A stretch of DNA of 64,000 bases from Bacteroides sp. (GCA_023666835.1 JAMPBJ010000003.1:62001-126000), one strand, 5' to 3'; positions 8,641-18,245 are shown, counted from the stretch's first letter. The notes: generated by a model from the letters alone, not told the origin. Made by a program: numbers and translations.

Positions 8641-9750
8641 TTATAATTCCGAAGCTTTCAATTTTTCGGCGTTTTCTGCTATGATCAGATGGTCGATGCA
8701 ATCTTGAATATCGCCGTCGACAAATGCCTGAAGATTGTAGATGGTGTAGCCAATGCGATGGTCGGTGATGCGTCCCTGCGGATAGTTGTAGGTGCGGATT
8801 TTGGCTGAGCGGTCGCCGGTCGAAACCATTGTTTTGCGTCGCGATGCAATGTCGTCGATATATTTCTGATGCTCCTTGTCGTAGATGAATGTGCGCAGAC
8901 GGCTGAGTGCGCGCTCTTTGTTTTTGGGCTGATCGCGGGTCTCTGTACATTCAATCAGAATTTCTTCCGTTTCGCCTGTGTTGGGATTGCGCCACATATA
9001 TCTCAGTCGCACGCCGGACTCCACCTTGTTCACGTTCTGACCGCCGGCTCCACCGCTTCGGAAGGTGTCCCATTTGATTTCACCTTCGTTGATTTCGACA
9101 TCGAACGGTTCGGCCTCGGGAAGCACTGCCACGGTAGCAGCCGACGTGTGGACTCGTCCCTGGGTCTCGGTGGCCGGCACACGCTGCACGCGATGAACGC
9201 CGCTTTCATATTTCAGCGTGCCATATACGTTGTCGCCGCTGATGGCCATCACGATTTCCTTGTATCCACCGGCAGCGCCTTCGCTTGCTGAGGTGATGGC
9301 TACGTTCCAGCCTTTCGACTCGCAGTATTTCATATACATTTTGGCCAGGTCGCCTGCAAATATGGCTGCCTCGTCGCCTCCTGTGCCACCGCGTATCTCG
9401 AGTATGGCGTTCTTACCATCCTCGGGATCAGCCGGGATGAGTTGAAGTTTTATCTCTTCTTCGAGCGCCGGAATACCGGTTTGGGCTGCATCGAGTTCTT
9501 CGCGTGCCATGGCGCGTAGTTCTTCATCGTCCTCCTGGGCAAGCACTGAGCGAGCATCGTCGATGTCGGAAAGCAGTTGCCGGTAGCGCCGGGTCAGCTG
9601 CATCAGCCGTTCAAGATCTTTGTATTCTTTGGTGAGTCGCACGTAGCGTTTCATGTCGGCTATGACGTCCGGGTCGGTGATTAGCGTGCTGATCTCTTCA
9701 AATCGGGCATCTATGCCGTCGAGCCGCGACAACAGTGAGTTATCTGACAT
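8641..9750 (-). CDS. prfA: Peptide chain release factor 1
   Basis: Class I release factor that reads UAA/UAG and triggers peptide release. The GGQ catalytic loop is seen in [16 protein letters not shown]. The stop-codon recognition segment reads [17 protein letters not shown]; its Pro-Ala-Thr tripeptide is the RF1 type (RF2 has Ser-Pro-Phe). Length is 369 residues, in the normal range. It is the upstream gene of a probable prfA-pyrF transcription unit. Confidence 0.95.
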   Translation of the reverse strand: MSDNSLLSRLDGIDARFEEISTLITDPDVIADMKRYVRLTKEYKDLERLMQLTRRYRQLLSDIDDARSVLAQEDDEELRAMAREELDAAQTGIPALEEEIKLQLIPADPEDGKNAILEIRGGTGGDEAAIFAGDLAKMYMKYCESKGWNVAITSASEGAAGGYKEIVMAISGDNVYGTLKYESGVHRVQRVPATETQGRVHTSAATVAVLPEAEPFDVEINEGEIKWDTFRSGGAGGQNVNKVESGVRLRYMWRNPNTGETEEILIECTETRDQPKNKERALSRLRTFIYDKEHQKYIDDIASRRKTMVSTGDRSAKIRTYNYPQGRITDHRIGYTIYNLQAFVDGDIQDCIDHLIIAENAEKLKASEL

Positions 9751-9857
9751 ATATGTGAATATTTTCTGCGAAGTTAGTAAAAATATATAATTTTTGGAAC
9801 AATTGGCGCCCGGGATGTGTAATAAAGGTGAGTATCAACCAATACACACTATTTATT

Positions 9858-10082
9858 ATGAAGCTACGAGCAAAATTACTGACCTTAGCATCGCTGATAG
9901 TTGCACTCGCAGCTTTGCCGGTCGTGTCGTCGTGTGGCACGATGCACAGCTACTGGGGCGTAGAAAACGATTATTATTCCGACGGCTACGGTGGCCATCA
10001 CAAGCCAAAGAAACCCAAAAAGCCGAAGAAACATAAAAAACACGGCCACAAACACCACGACAACGACTGGTGGGACGACTAA
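9858..10082 (+). CDS. Small lipoprotein with Lys/His-rich tail
   Basis: Predicted 74-residue protein. Its N-terminus is a signal peptide ending in the lipobox-like VVSSC (Cys about 26), so it should be lipid-anchored. The mature part is short: GTMHSYWG, an acidic/Tyr stretch, then HKPKKPKKPKKHKKHGHKHH and an acidic DNDWWDD end. The tail suggests metal, polyanion or surface binding; no family is recognised. The start at 9858 is preferred to 9828 because it places the positive n-region first. It stands alone between prfA and GH110, facing the latter. Confidence 0.6.
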   Translation: MKLRAKLLTLASLIVALAALPVVSSCGTMHSYWGVENDYYSDGYGGHHKPKKPKKPKKHKKHGHKHHDNDWWDD

Positions 10083-10083
10083 G

Positions 10084-10128
10084 ATAAAATATCGGGGTCT
10101 GTTGTCTGACAGGCTCCGATGTTTTATT
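10084..10128. terminator. Terminator between the small lipoprotein and GH110 genes
   Basis: Imperfect inverted repeat: ATAAAATATCGG arm paired with CCGATGTTTTAT, and GTCTGT with ACAG inside. It overlaps the end of the GH110 gene and serves both converging units. Confidence 0.55.
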
Positions 10129-11881
10129 GTATGGTGGCTTCGTTGACGTGCTGCAGCCAGATGGGACGTTGATTCCAATGAAGAACCGGGTAGTCGGTGT
10201 TGCGCACAATCCTGTTGCCCATGAATATCAGGTCTTTGACTGAGCGGGCATAGAGAAGGGGCGTGTCGAATGTGTCGAATTCGTTGCCTTCGATCTTAAT
10301 GCCGGAATGGAAATACTGTGTCTGGCATTCAAGGCCGGGAATCTCGGGATAGATTGATATCACGGCGTTGGTGAATTGAAACAGATTGGTCAGTGAGTTG
10401 ACAAAACGGTTGCCGGTGATCGTCATATCATGGCAGGCACCGGTTTCATACCAGCCGTTGCAGTCGCCGCAGAGCAGTATGGCACAACCTGATGTGTGGT
10501 CGAAGAGGTTGTCGCGGCAGATGACGCGTCGCGGGGTACTGAACAGGGCTCCGCGTGCGCGGTTGTTGCGCACGGTGTTGTCGGCAAACACTACTGTGGG
10601 CGTGGCTGTTAGATTCTCCAAGCCATATTTCTCTTTTGTAGGGTCGATATTCTTGTCGATGGATTGGTTGAATGTGACGGCAAACAGCTTCGCGCCCTTC
10701 TCGGTAGGTTGATCGAGAGGTTTGATCGACTTCACTGTCAGTCCGGACTGGGCATTCTCCATGGTGTAGGAACGGATAATGTCAACGCTATCGCCCGGAT
10801 TGCCCCAACGGAATCCGTAGGACTGGTTGTGCATGTATCGGCCCACAACGGTTGTGGAGTCAATCAGCGAATCTATTTTAAGGTATGTGCCGTGCACATT
10901 GATGGCATCGTCCATCATCGATTCGTAGAGGCCCAAGGTGGAGATGATCTGCCCGGTGCATCCCGAAAAATGGGTTGCATCGGCTTGTGTTGTGAAATAT
11001 CGCGGATCGTTGTCGCCGCGCAGGTCAACGTTGAACCGCTCAAGTGTGATGTCGCGGGTGTTTTGTGCCAACAAGCCCATGCCTTCGGCGTAGTGTACAT
11101 GGATGTCGCTCAACGAGATGTTTTGACAATTGTCGACGAAGATGGCCGGTGCGGGACGCTCATAGTTGCGCATGGCCACGATGGTGCCTGGTATGAGTCG
11201 GTGATCGTTCCATGGCGCTGTAATTTTACCGGGCTCTGTTTCGCTGACGCGGTTGACGCCTACGGCTATGTCGGACGTGTTGTAGACCATGTGGCGCGTG
11301 TCCGGATCGAATGCTATTCCGGCGCATGGAGTCAGTTGCCAGCCTTCACCGCGGTGGCTGAACACCGAGTCGGTGATGACGTAGTCGACCCATGGTGCAG
11401 GGGAGTAAGTGATCATGTGGTTAACGGTGTCATTGGCCAAAATTTCTACCTGAGCAATGTGGGGCTTGTCGAAGTCAATCGATATGCCTGAAATGGTTAT
11501 GTTGGCTGATCCGATGATTGCTATGGGTAGCATACGGCCGTGGAACATCAGCTCGGCTCCATGACCCGCTATCACCACGTTATTGATGCCATCGATGAGC
11601 AGTCCTACGTTTTTCGGATTGGTCTGGTCGTGGTTGGATATGAAGAGGGTTCGCTCCATGGATTTGTCGGGATGGAAATCGTAACGACCGGGTGAAAACA
11701 CAATCCGCAGCGTATCGGTGACTTTAAGTCCGGACGATGCCTTTCGTATGGTTTTGTTGATCGCTGTGGTGGCGTTGCTGCGTCCGGTATTGTTAATGTT
11801 GACGGTTTTGACTTTGGCCGACGTTTGAACCGATGCAGCCATCAGCAGAATGAGAAAAGAGATGAGATGATTTATTTTCAT
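10124..11881 (-). CDS. GH110 alpha-1,3-galactosidase-like beta-helix protein
   Basis: Secreted right-handed beta-helix glycosidase resembling the GH110 exo-alpha-1,3-galactosidases of gut Bacteroides, which remove terminal alpha-galactose from B-antigen or linear glycans. It is 585 residues with an N-terminal signal peptide (HLISFLILLMAASVQTSA). Family-like blocks are HVHYAEGMGLLAQNT, TTQADATHFSGCTG and SMMDDAINVHGTY, followed by beta-helix turns such as ITGNRFVN and IEGNEFD. The start at 11881 gives a clean signal peptide; the frame extends upstream to 12163 without coding character. No SusC/SusD pair or sulfatase is adjacent, so it is outside a classical utilization locus. Subfamily A or B cannot be read from sequence alone. 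Confidence 0.82.
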   Translation of the reverse strand: MKINHLISFLILLMAASVQTSAKVKTVNINNTGRSNATTAINKTIRKASSGLKVTDTLRIVFSPGRYDFHPDKSMERTLFISNHDQTNPKNVGLLIDGINNVVIAGHGAELMFHGRMLPIAIIGSANITISGISIDFDKPHIAQVEILANDTVNHMITYSPAPWVDYVITDSVFSHRGEGWQLTPCAGIAFDPDTRHMVYNTSDIAVGVNRVSETEPGKITAPWNDHRLIPGTIVAMRNYERPAPAIFVDNCQNISLSDIHVHYAEGMGLLAQNTRDITLERFNVDLRGDNDPRYFTTQADATHFSGCTGQIISTLGLYESMMDDAINVHGTYLKIDSLIDSTTVVGRYMHNQSYGFRWGNPGDSVDIIRSYTMENAQSGLTVKSIKPLDQPTEKGAKLFAVTFNQSIDKNIDPTKEKYGLENLTATPTVVFADNTVRNNRARGALFSTPRRVICRDNLFDHTSGCAILLCGDCNGWYETGACHDMTITGNRFVNSLTNLFQFTNAVISIYPEIPGLECQTQYFHSGIKIEGNEFDTFDTPLLYARSVKDLIFMGNRIVRNTDYPVLHWNQRPIWLQHVNEATIQ

Positions 11882-11898
11882 GTGATAATATGGAGTCG

Positions 11899-13098
11899 TC
11901 AGAATCTTGCTCCCACGGTTAGGGTTAAGGATTCGGTGGAGTTGAAAAATGCGTAATGACTGTTGAAAAACAGATTGGAATCCAATTTCGCACTTAGTGA
12001 AGTGAAGATGGCTCGGTGGTTGTAGACCAGGGCCATACGGGCGCGAATGTTGGCGGCCATCATGTTTTTGCTTCCCTCGGAAGAGTCGGAATAGGAGTGG
12101 CGAAAACCTACGGAGGGGATTGCGGTGATGTTGAACAGCCATCGCTTGGGGCGGATCACCCAATTGTAGGCATAGCCGGCAAGAACACCGTAGTCGACAA
12201 ATCGAAACGTGTAAAGGTTTTCGAGCGAAGGAAGGTATTGCTTCATTTCTTCAGGCAAGGAAGAGAAGTCCATACGTATTTTCTGCTTGGTGAATGCAAA
12301 TCCGATGATCGGTGTTCCTGCACTTTTGAGCTGGTATTTCGAATAGCAGTAGGCGGCGGCTTGTGAATATCGCCTATGATTGAAGAAGTAGTAGAATTCC
12401 CCACTGGTGGCATCATGGTTTATATCGTTGAACCGATAGTTGAGGCTGTGGCCCGGATCGTATTTTCCGAAGTGAGTGATTCGGGTATCGCCTTCCGACG
12501 AAAGGATGTCGATGTTGGCCGAGAATCGGGAGCAGGTGAAGTTGAAATTGAAATTCGAGCGGTTGCTCTTTTCGCCGATCCAGTTGTTGATTTTTGCAGT
12601 GTAGCCGATGCTGACGGCCATGAAGCTGAAGTGGATACCCAAGTCATCGTAGATGTCGGAGCGGATGTGGAGCATGTCGCGTGAGTGAATCGAAAACATC
12701 ATCATGTAGCTTTCCATCCAGTTGTAGCTGTTGACTGTTGCTTTCCAGTTTTTCCCGGAACCAACTACGTAGTCGGGATCATAAGAATTGAACGTTCGGT
12801 CGCCCCAGTCGTAGACTTTCAGGGCAAAGCGCATGAAGCGCGGATAGTTGACCTCCGGGTCGTGGATGCGGAACCCGTTTGCCCACAGTTGCTTGTACCA
12901 CGGTAGTGAGGCAAACCATGCAGAGTCAACGGCGTTTGGCTCTGTCGTGGCCAATCCTAAACCCGTTTGTTTGGCGATTGAGTCAGACAAGTTGTCAATA
13001 ATCGATGTGCTGTCAGACAATATGGCATCGGTAGCATTGGCTTTTATGCCAATGACCGATGCCAAAAATATGCTTATTGTAAGAGTGAGAAAGCGCAT
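11899..13098 (-). CDS. DUF4421 outer-membrane protein
   Basis: About 399 residues with an N-terminal signal peptide (MRFLTLTISIFLASVIGIKA). The body is rich in alternating aromatic/polar strands and ends in TLTVGARF; a C-terminal aromatic residue is typical of outer-membrane beta-barrels. The WFASLPWYKQLWANGFRI region and the later strands resemble DUF4421 proteins of Bacteroidetes, whose function is unknown. Translation probably starts at 13098; the in-frame extension to 13155 lacks signal character. It lies 17 bases upstream of the GH110 gene on the same strand, so the two may be cotranscribed. Confidence 0.78.
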   Translation of the reverse strand: MRFLTLTISIFLASVIGIKANATDAILSDSTSIIDNLSDSIAKQTGLGLATTEPNAVDSAWFASLPWYKQLWANGFRIHDPEVNYPRFMRFALKVYDWGDRTFNSYDPDYVVGSGKNWKATVNSYNWMESYMMMFSIHSRDMLHIRSDIYDDLGIHFSFMAVSIGYTAKINNWIGEKSNRSNFNFNFTCSRFSANIDILSSEGDTRITHFGKYDPGHSLNYRFNDINHDATSGEFYYFFNHRRYSQAAAYCYSKYQLKSAGTPIIGFAFTKQKIRMDFSSLPEEMKQYLPSLENLYTFRFVDYGVLAGYAYNWVIRPKRWLFNITAIPSVGFRHSYSDSSEGSKNMMAANIRARMALVYNHRAIFTSLSAKLDSNLFFNSHYAFFNSTESLTLTVGARF

Positions 13099-13167
13099 CC
13101 GTTGTTCTTTGCAGTGGTGCAAATTTACGAAAAAAGCTGACTTTAACACCGCCAAAATAGTAAAAAA

Positions 13168-14202
13168 TCAATACATGGGAGTGAAGCCTTTCGTCTTTTC
13201 AAGCAGTGGTGTGATATCACCCACCTGAGTGGTGTTTTTGGATGTGTCGAACTTGAGCACGGGTGCTCCGGGACGCAGGTCGCACTTGAGAAGATCGATG
13301 TAGTAGACGCCGAGATTGGTGACTATGTCGAAGTAGTAGCGACGGGCAGGGATGTTGCTGAACGAGCGCCATTGTGTCGATGACACGTTGGGTTCACCCT
13401 TGATGGCATAAAGATAGGGAACCGATACGTTCATCAGGATGCTGCGGGTGATGGCGAAAGCCACGTCGGGATCACCGGTGGTCTCGACATTGTTGTCGAA
13501 ATAATAACCGCGCACGAATCGGTCGGAACTCTTCACTGTGCCGGGGAGCATGTGCTGTCCGCCTACTCCCAGCCAATAGTCATTGATTGCTGTTATTTGA
13601 GGGAATCCGGGATCGTTGGTCATAGCCGGCATGTCCTGGCCTTCATACACCACCACGTTGCCATCGACAAATTCGAGCACGGCACAACGGCCTTCGGCAT
13701 CGGTTATGCCCCAGTGGAGGGCTGACACGGTGCCACCGTCGAATGTCGCACCTGATATCGTGAATTCTTGTTTCCTAAGTGTCGCCACAAGTTCAGGAGT
13801 AGTGGCGTTGAGATCGAGCATCCAGGCCACAAACATGGCCATCGACATGGGCGGACGTCCCTCGGTGGAACTGTTGACATATACGGTTCCTTTACAGAAC
13901 AATCCGTTGACCACAAGTCCCTTCTCGTTCATCCCTTCGGTGACACCACCATCATAGCCCACGGCGTAGACTGCTCCGTATTTTGAAGTCCATTCCACGG
14001 AGCCGGGCAGATTGTTGCCCATTTTATGCATTCCGCGGGGATATACATAGAGGTTTGTCGGGATCGGTGTTTTCCAGTCAAGCGAACGGCCTACGATGCG
14101 CAGATCGCCTTCGCCGTGATAGAGTATGCGCGAGCATGCGTCGGACGTCGACGGACTCAGTGTGGCTACAGCCAGCAGGAGAGTGAGAGCTAAATGTTTC
14201 AT
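13168..14202 (-). CDS. Choloylglycine hydrolase family protein
   Basis: Ntn-type linear amide hydrolase related to bile salt hydrolase and penicillin V acylase. The signal peptide ends at Ala22, and the catalytic Cys would be residue 23 (SDA|CSRILYHG). The GRSLDW motif gives Arg39 and Asp42, matching the conserved active-site residues. MTNDPGFP carries the conserved Asn. Secretion fits periplasmic or surface enzymes of gut Bacteroides that deconjugate bile salts. Substrate cannot be decided from sequence: bile salts, penicillin V and N-acyl amino acids are all possible. Length is 344 residues. It is followed on the same strand by the DUF4421 gene. Confidence 0.85.
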   Translation of the reverse strand: MKHLALTLLLAVATLSPSTSDACSRILYHGEGDLRIVGRSLDWKTPIPTNLYVYPRGMHKMGNNLPGSVEWTSKYGAVYAVGYDGGVTEGMNEKGLVVNGLFCKGTVYVNSSTEGRPPMSMAMFVAWMLDLNATTPELVATLRKQEFTISGATFDGGTVSALHWGITDAEGRCAVLEFVDGNVVVYEGQDMPAMTNDPGFPQITAINDYWLGVGGQHMLPGTVKSSDRFVRGYYFDNNVETTGDPDVAFAITRSILMNVSVPYLYAIKGEPNVSSTQWRSFSNIPARRYYFDIVTNLGVYYIDLLKCDLRPGAPVLKFDTSKNTTQVGDITPLLEKTKGFTPMY

Positions 14203-14354
14203 GATTATTTATATTGGAGTTATTGTAGTTGAAACGATAAAGTTGTTACTATGTAGTGATGTGCAACGTTTGTAATTTAACACTCTTTGAACTGAAATGG
14301 TTGAGATCGGGCAAAAAAATAATAGACGAGGACCCGGTTTGCTGAAAAATTGCT

Positions 14355-14362
14355 TAATTTTG
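14355..14362 (+). promoter_or_regulatory. -7 element upstream of mlaE
   Basis: TAATTTTG matches TAnnTTTG and lies 20 bases before the permease start. No -33 element is seen at the usual distance. Confidence 0.45.
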
Positions 14363-14382
14363 CGAAAGAAAAAATCTAACGT

Positions 14383-15132
14383 ATGCTTTTTCAAAAGTCT
14401 ATAACCACGCTTGGCCAATACACGCTCTTCATGGGCAACGTGTTTAGCCGTCCACCACGGTGGAAGGTCATGTGCCAGCGCATCATATTTGAAATCAGCA
14501 AGCTGGGTGTTGATTCCATACCCCTTGTCATTATCATCTCTCTCTTCATCGGATCGGTTATCACCATCCAGATGGAGCTCAATACGTCGTCACCATTGAT
14601 CCCGGCCTACTCCGTCGGACTGGCCACGCGCGACATCGTGTTGCTCGAATTTTCCAACTCCATTCTCTGTCTGATTCTGGCCGGCAAAGTTGGCTCTAAC
14701 ATAGCATCCGAAATCGGCACCATGAGAGTGACGGAGCAGATCGATGCGCTCGACATTATGGGCATCAACTCGGCGTCGTTTCTCGTGCTTCCTAAGGTGA
14801 TCGGCTTCATCTTGTTTATGCCTGTGCTTGTGGCATTCTGCGTTTTCACCTCCATTCTCGGCGGCTACCTGGTGGCGTTGTTCACCGATATTATACCCGT
14901 TTCGCGCTACATCTACGGCATCCAGGCCATGTTCAACGAATGGTACGTGTGGTACGGCTTCATCAAGTCGCTCTTTTTCGCCTACATCATTGCCAGCGTG
15001 TCGTCGTTCTACGGCTATTACGTCAACGGAGGATCGCTCGAAGTGGGCAAGGCAAGTACGAATGCAGTGGTGAGCAGCAGCATTCTCATATTGTTGCTCG
15101 ATGTGATACTGACTAAACTGTTGTTGCAATGA
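14383..15132 (+). CDS. mlaE: MlaE-type ABC transporter permease
   Basis: Permease of the phospholipid-trafficking Mla/Mce-type ABC system that maintains outer-membrane lipid asymmetry. The 249-residue protein has five to six hydrophobic helices and the family blocks GKVGSNIASEIGTMRVTEQIDAL and PKVIGF, the latter followed by FYGYYVNGGSLEVGKAST. It overlaps the ATPase gene by four bases (ATGA at 15129). An MlaD (MCE-domain) gene is not next to it; in Bacteroidetes it often lies nearby, but none is in this window. Confidence 0.9.
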   Translation: MLFQKSITTLGQYTLFMGNVFSRPPRWKVMCQRIIFEISKLGVDSIPLVIIISLFIGSVITIQMELNTSSPLIPAYSVGLATRDIVLLEFSNSILCLILAGKVGSNIASEIGTMRVTEQIDALDIMGINSASFLVLPKVIGFILFMPVLVAFCVFTSILGGYLVALFTDIIPVSRYIYGIQAMFNEWYVWYGFIKSLFFAYIIASVSSFYGYYVNGGSLEVGKASTNAVVSSSILILLLDVILTKLLLQ

Positions 15133-15908
15133 TAGAGGTAAAAAACGTAACTAAATCGTTTGACGGCAAGACAATACTCCATCATGTTGATGCTGTGTTC
15201 GAGACCGGCAAGACCAATCTGATCATAGGCCAGAGTGGATCGGGCAAGACGGTGCTGATGAAGTCGATAGTAGGCTTGATCCGCCCCGACAGCGGAGAGA
15301 TTCTCTACGACGGGCGCGATCTGCTGAAGATGTCGGCCGCCGAAGTGAAGATGCTTCGCCGGGAGATAGGCATGCTGTTTCAAGGTTCAGCACTGTTTGA
15401 CTCAGAGACAGTTTTAGGTAATGTCATGTTCCCACTTGTGATGTTTTCCGACAAATCGCGCGAAGAGATGCTTGAGCGAGCACATTTCTGTCTCGACCGC
15501 GTCAATTTGAAAGGAGCAGACGACAAATATCCTTCGGAAATATCGGGCGGTATGCAGAAACGCGTTGCCATAGCACGAGCCATTGCCCTAAACCCGCAAT
15601 ATCTCTTCTGCGACGAGCCGAACTCAGGTCTCGATCCCCGCACCTCGATATTGATCGACGAATTGCTGAGCGATATCACCCACGAATACGGCATCACGAC
15701 CATCATTAATACCCACGATATGAACTCGGTGCTTGGAATTGGGGAAAATATCATATTCCTCAACAAAGGCCACCGCGAATGGGTAGGCGATATGAAGCAG
15801 ATCTACCACACCTCATCGCAAGCCCTCAACGACTTCGTATTCGCCACCGACCTCTTCCGCCACGTCCGCGACTACGTAGTCAGCCACGAACAACCCCGGC
15901 CCTTATAG
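15129..15908 (+). CDS. mlaF: MlaF-type ABC transporter ATPase
   Basis: ATP-binding subunit partnering the upstream permease. Walker A is GQSGSGKTVL (about residues 35-44), the ABC signature is ISGGMQKRVAIARAI, and Walker B is YLFCDEPNSGLDP, with a switch His in NTHDMNS. Length is 259 residues. The ISGGMQKR form is typical of MlaF. It would power lipid movement between inner and outer membranes. No strong terminator is visible after the stop. Confidence 0.92.
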   Translation: MIEVKNVTKSFDGKTILHHVDAVFETGKTNLIIGQSGSGKTVLMKSIVGLIRPDSGEILYDGRDLLKMSAAEVKMLRREIGMLFQGSALFDSETVLGNVMFPLVMFSDKSREEMLERAHFCLDRVNLKGADDKYPSEISGGMQKRVAIARAIALNPQYLFCDEPNSGLDPRTSILIDELLSDITHEYGITTIINTHDMNSVLGIGENIIFLNKGHREWVGDMKQIYHTSSQALNDFVFATDLFRHVRDYVVSHEQPRPL

Positions 15909-16324
15909 CTACATCGATAATTGTCTCCAGCCCTTTTCCAGCAAGCCGGCTATCCGTTTTTTAATATGTGACTGAATGCCCGGCCCGGAGAAAATGTCCT
16001 TGCATGGCACAAGCTCATAACCCCAAAATTAGTTTCGGGAGACGAAGAGACAAACAATCCTTAAACCTCTATGTTTTCGGGTATTTCCGAAGTTGTCATC
16101 GGCAAGTAAAAAAGAGCATATCTATTGTCTTCAACTCGTCGGAATGCGATAATCATGTAATGAAGCTATGAGTAAACATTGTGATTTTTTTGCAGATATT
16201 CTTTTCGTTTGATTATCATATTTCTTGTCTTTATACTGACAAAACAGTTGCAAGTCACATCCGTTTTGAAAGTGCCAAAGTTTACCATGCGTTTTTTTCG
16301 ATTTGGGCGCTCTAAGTCCGGAAA
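15909..16324. other. Intergenic region with no recognised gene
   Basis: About 415 bases between mlaF and the tRNA-Ser terminator. Frames here are short (up to 67 codons), low-complexity and lack family likeness. No tRNA, repeat or clear promoter was found. Confidence 0.5.
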
Positions 16325-16359
16325 TAAAAAAAGCTGATCAAATGTGCTCTGATCAGCTC
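16325..16359 (-). terminator. Terminator of tRNA-Ser
   Basis: Nine-bp stem AGCTGATCA/TGATCAGCT (16332-16340 with 16351-16359), then a T-run reading leftwards. It lies directly past the tRNA 3' end. Confidence 0.85.
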
Positions 16360-16360
16360 T

Positions 16361-16448
<88 letters not shown>

Positions 16449-16471
16449 TTGGGTCGTGCCTTTAACGAGTG

Positions 16472-16503
16472 CAAAGATATACGTTTTTTTTTAATTGTGC
16501 AAA
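16472..16503 (-). promoter_or_regulatory. Promoter of tRNA-Ser
   Basis: Minus-strand -7 TATCTTTG (CAAAGATA, 16472-16479) and -33 TTTG (CAAA, 16500-16503) with a 20-base spacer: an exact match to the Bacteroidetes consensus. Confidence 0.8.
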
Positions 16504-16528
16504 TTTTTTGATTACTTTTGTCTTTGTT

Positions 16529-17248
16529 ATGGAGCTTGTGAAAAAGAATTCGAGAGCTTTTCGTTTCAAGCAATTTGAGGTTCGCCAGGATTTTTCGGCC
16601 ATGAAGGTCGGGACTGATGGTGTGCTTCTGGGTGCGTGGGCTCCGGCCGACGGCCATCGTGTGGCATGGGATGTAGGCGCCGGTACCGGACTGATATCCT
16701 TGATGTTGGCTCAAAGAGGTGTCGGCCGGGTGTGTGGTGTGGAGATTGATCATGATGCCGCAGAAGAGATGTCGGTAAATTTCGCTAATTCGCCATGGGC
16801 TGACAGGCTGCATGCTGTGGAAGGCGATATTCTTTCGTGCTACGAGCAATTGCCTCGTCCGGATCTGATTGTTTCCAATCCTCCTTTCTTTGTCAATTCG
16901 TTACCTGCCCATGGCAATGTACGAAATATGGCAAGGCATGAATGCTGCCTGACTTGTGGTGATCTGATCGCTTTGGCAGCACGTTGTCTGACTGACGATG
17001 GACGGCTGGCAATGGTGCTTCCGATCGAGCGCGATGATGATGTGCAATGGGCTCTGGCAGTCAATCGACTCTATCCTTTGCGCCGTGTTGAGGTCTCGAC
17101 TGTGGAGGGCAAGCGATCCCGAAGAGTGCTTTGGCTTGTAGGTCGCGATCCGTATGGCGGATGTGTGACAGAACATGCTTGGATCGGCACCGGTCCGGAT
17201 GGTTATTCCGCTTGGTATAGATCGCTGACTCAAGATTTTTATTTATAA
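16529..17248 (+). CDS. trmN6: tRNA1(Val) A37 N6-methyltransferase
   Basis: SAM-dependent methyltransferase of the YfiC/TrmN6 family that modifies A37 of tRNA-Val. The N-terminus FRFKQFEVRQDFSAMKVGTD is characteristic. The SAM site is DVGAGTGLISL, and the catalytic NPPF tetrad sits in DLIVSNPPFF. Length is 239 residues from the ATG at 16529. The longer frame starting at 16469 runs through the promoter region (TACTTTTG at 16513-16520) and is rejected. It is divergent from tRNA-Ser. Confidence 0.9.
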   Translation: MELVKKNSRAFRFKQFEVRQDFSAMKVGTDGVLLGAWAPADGHRVAWDVGAGTGLISLMLAQRGVGRVCGVEIDHDAAEEMSVNFANSPWADRLHAVEGDILSCYEQLPRPDLIVSNPPFFVNSLPAHGNVRNMARHECCLTCGDLIALAARCLTDDGRLAMVLPIERDDDVQWALAVNRLYPLRRVEVSTVEGKRSRRVLWLVGRDPYGGCVTEHAWIGTGPDGYSAWYRSLTQDFYL

Positions 17249-17292
17249 AGGTGTTATTGCAATTTGTGCATGACCGATAAATCCAATTTAAT

Positions 17293-18207
17293 ATGATAAA
17301 ACTGAGTGTGAATGAACCCAAAGGCGGTGATGCGGTAGTGAACAGTTTTACCGTGTCGATCGGTCAACGATATTTGATGGTGGTGTGCACGTGGGTGCTC
17401 TGTTTTCTTATCGCTTCGGTAGCAGGTTATTTTATCACCGGCCACGGTTTGTCAGCTCCGAAGGTCAGAATAGCTCTTGTGGTACAGGACATTTTGATGT
17501 TTGTGTTTCCTGCGATCATAAGTGCGGTGGTGATTAATCGGCGCCCTGTCGATTTTCTGATGCTGAAAGGTGAGTGTGGGCCATTGCCATATCTCTATAC
17601 TTTTGCCCTATTGGTGTCGATGGTCCCTGCCATGAATGCGGTGATAGCGTGGAATACCCATCTGACGTTGCCTGAATCAATGGCCGGTGTTCAGCAATGG
17701 ATGGAAAGTTCAGAGACATCGGCCGCAGAGGTGATGAACTATGTGACCGGTGGAACGTCGGTCGGTGGCTTGATACTTTCGATATTGATTGTAGGCGTTT
17801 TGGCCGGATTTTCTGAGGAATTGTTTTTTCGCGGGGTCATCCAACGGGTGATGATCACTTCGCAAGTCAATGCCCACGTGGCTATTTGGCTGACGGCGAT
17901 AATATTCTCTGCCGTCCACATGCAGTTTTTCGGATTTGTTCCGCGAATGTTGTTGGGGGCTTTGTTTGGCTACCTCGCTTATTGGGGTCGGTCGATCTGG
18001 CTTCCGATGTTTGCACATGCTCTCAACAATTCTCTTGCCGTCTATGCCATGTGGGTGCGCAACCGTAATGGAGCTGATGCGATAGATATTGACAAAATCG
18101 GCACCGGTGCCGGTTCCGACTGGATTTTGGTGGCGGGAAGTTTGGCGCTTTCGGCCTACTGGATATATGCAATTTGGCGCCAAACGAGGAGCAAAAACGT
18201 TCAATGA
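17293..18207 (+). CDS. CPBP family intramembrane protease
   Basis: Predicted multi-pass membrane protein of 304 residues, related to the CAAX-protease/bacteriocin-processing (Abi) family. The catalytic motifs are visible: EELFFRG (about residues 176-182), FSAVHMQFFGFVPRMLLGA, and WLPMFAHALNNS, which supply the Glu-Glu, His and His/Asn metal or acid-base residues. About eight hydrophobic segments surround them. The substrate is unknown. It starts 44 bases after trmN6 on the same strand. Confidence 0.87.
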   Translation: MIKLSVNEPKGGDAVVNSFTVSIGQRYLMVVCTWVLCFLIASVAGYFITGHGLSAPKVRIALVVQDILMFVFPAIISAVVINRRPVDFLMLKGECGPLPYLYTFALLVSMVPAMNAVIAWNTHLTLPESMAGVQQWMESSETSAAEVMNYVTGGTSVGGLILSILIVGVLAGFSEELFFRGVIQRVMITSQVNAHVAIWLTAIIFSAVHMQFFGFVPRMLLGALFGYLAYWGRSIWLPMFAHALNNSLAVYAMWVRNRNGADAIDIDKIGTGAGSDWILVAGSLALSAYWIYAIWRQTRSKNVQ

Positions 18208-18213
18208 TAAAAA

Positions 18214-18245
18214 CGGGGGCCGTGTCGATAAGACACAGCCCCGGA
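18214..18245. terminator. Bidirectional terminator between the CPBP gene and rpsO
   Basis: Stem GGGGCCGTGTC with GACACAGCCCC (one mismatch) around a GATAA-type loop, flanked by A-rich and T-rich ends. Confidence 0.7.

Noticed and set aside
9794..10036. Second frame overlapping the small lipoprotein
   Set aside because: The overlapping lipoprotein frame has a signal peptide and a sensible stop; this frame has neither.
10664..11491. 275-codon open frame antisense to the GH110 gene
   Set aside because: Shadow of a real gene; no family likeness or start context.
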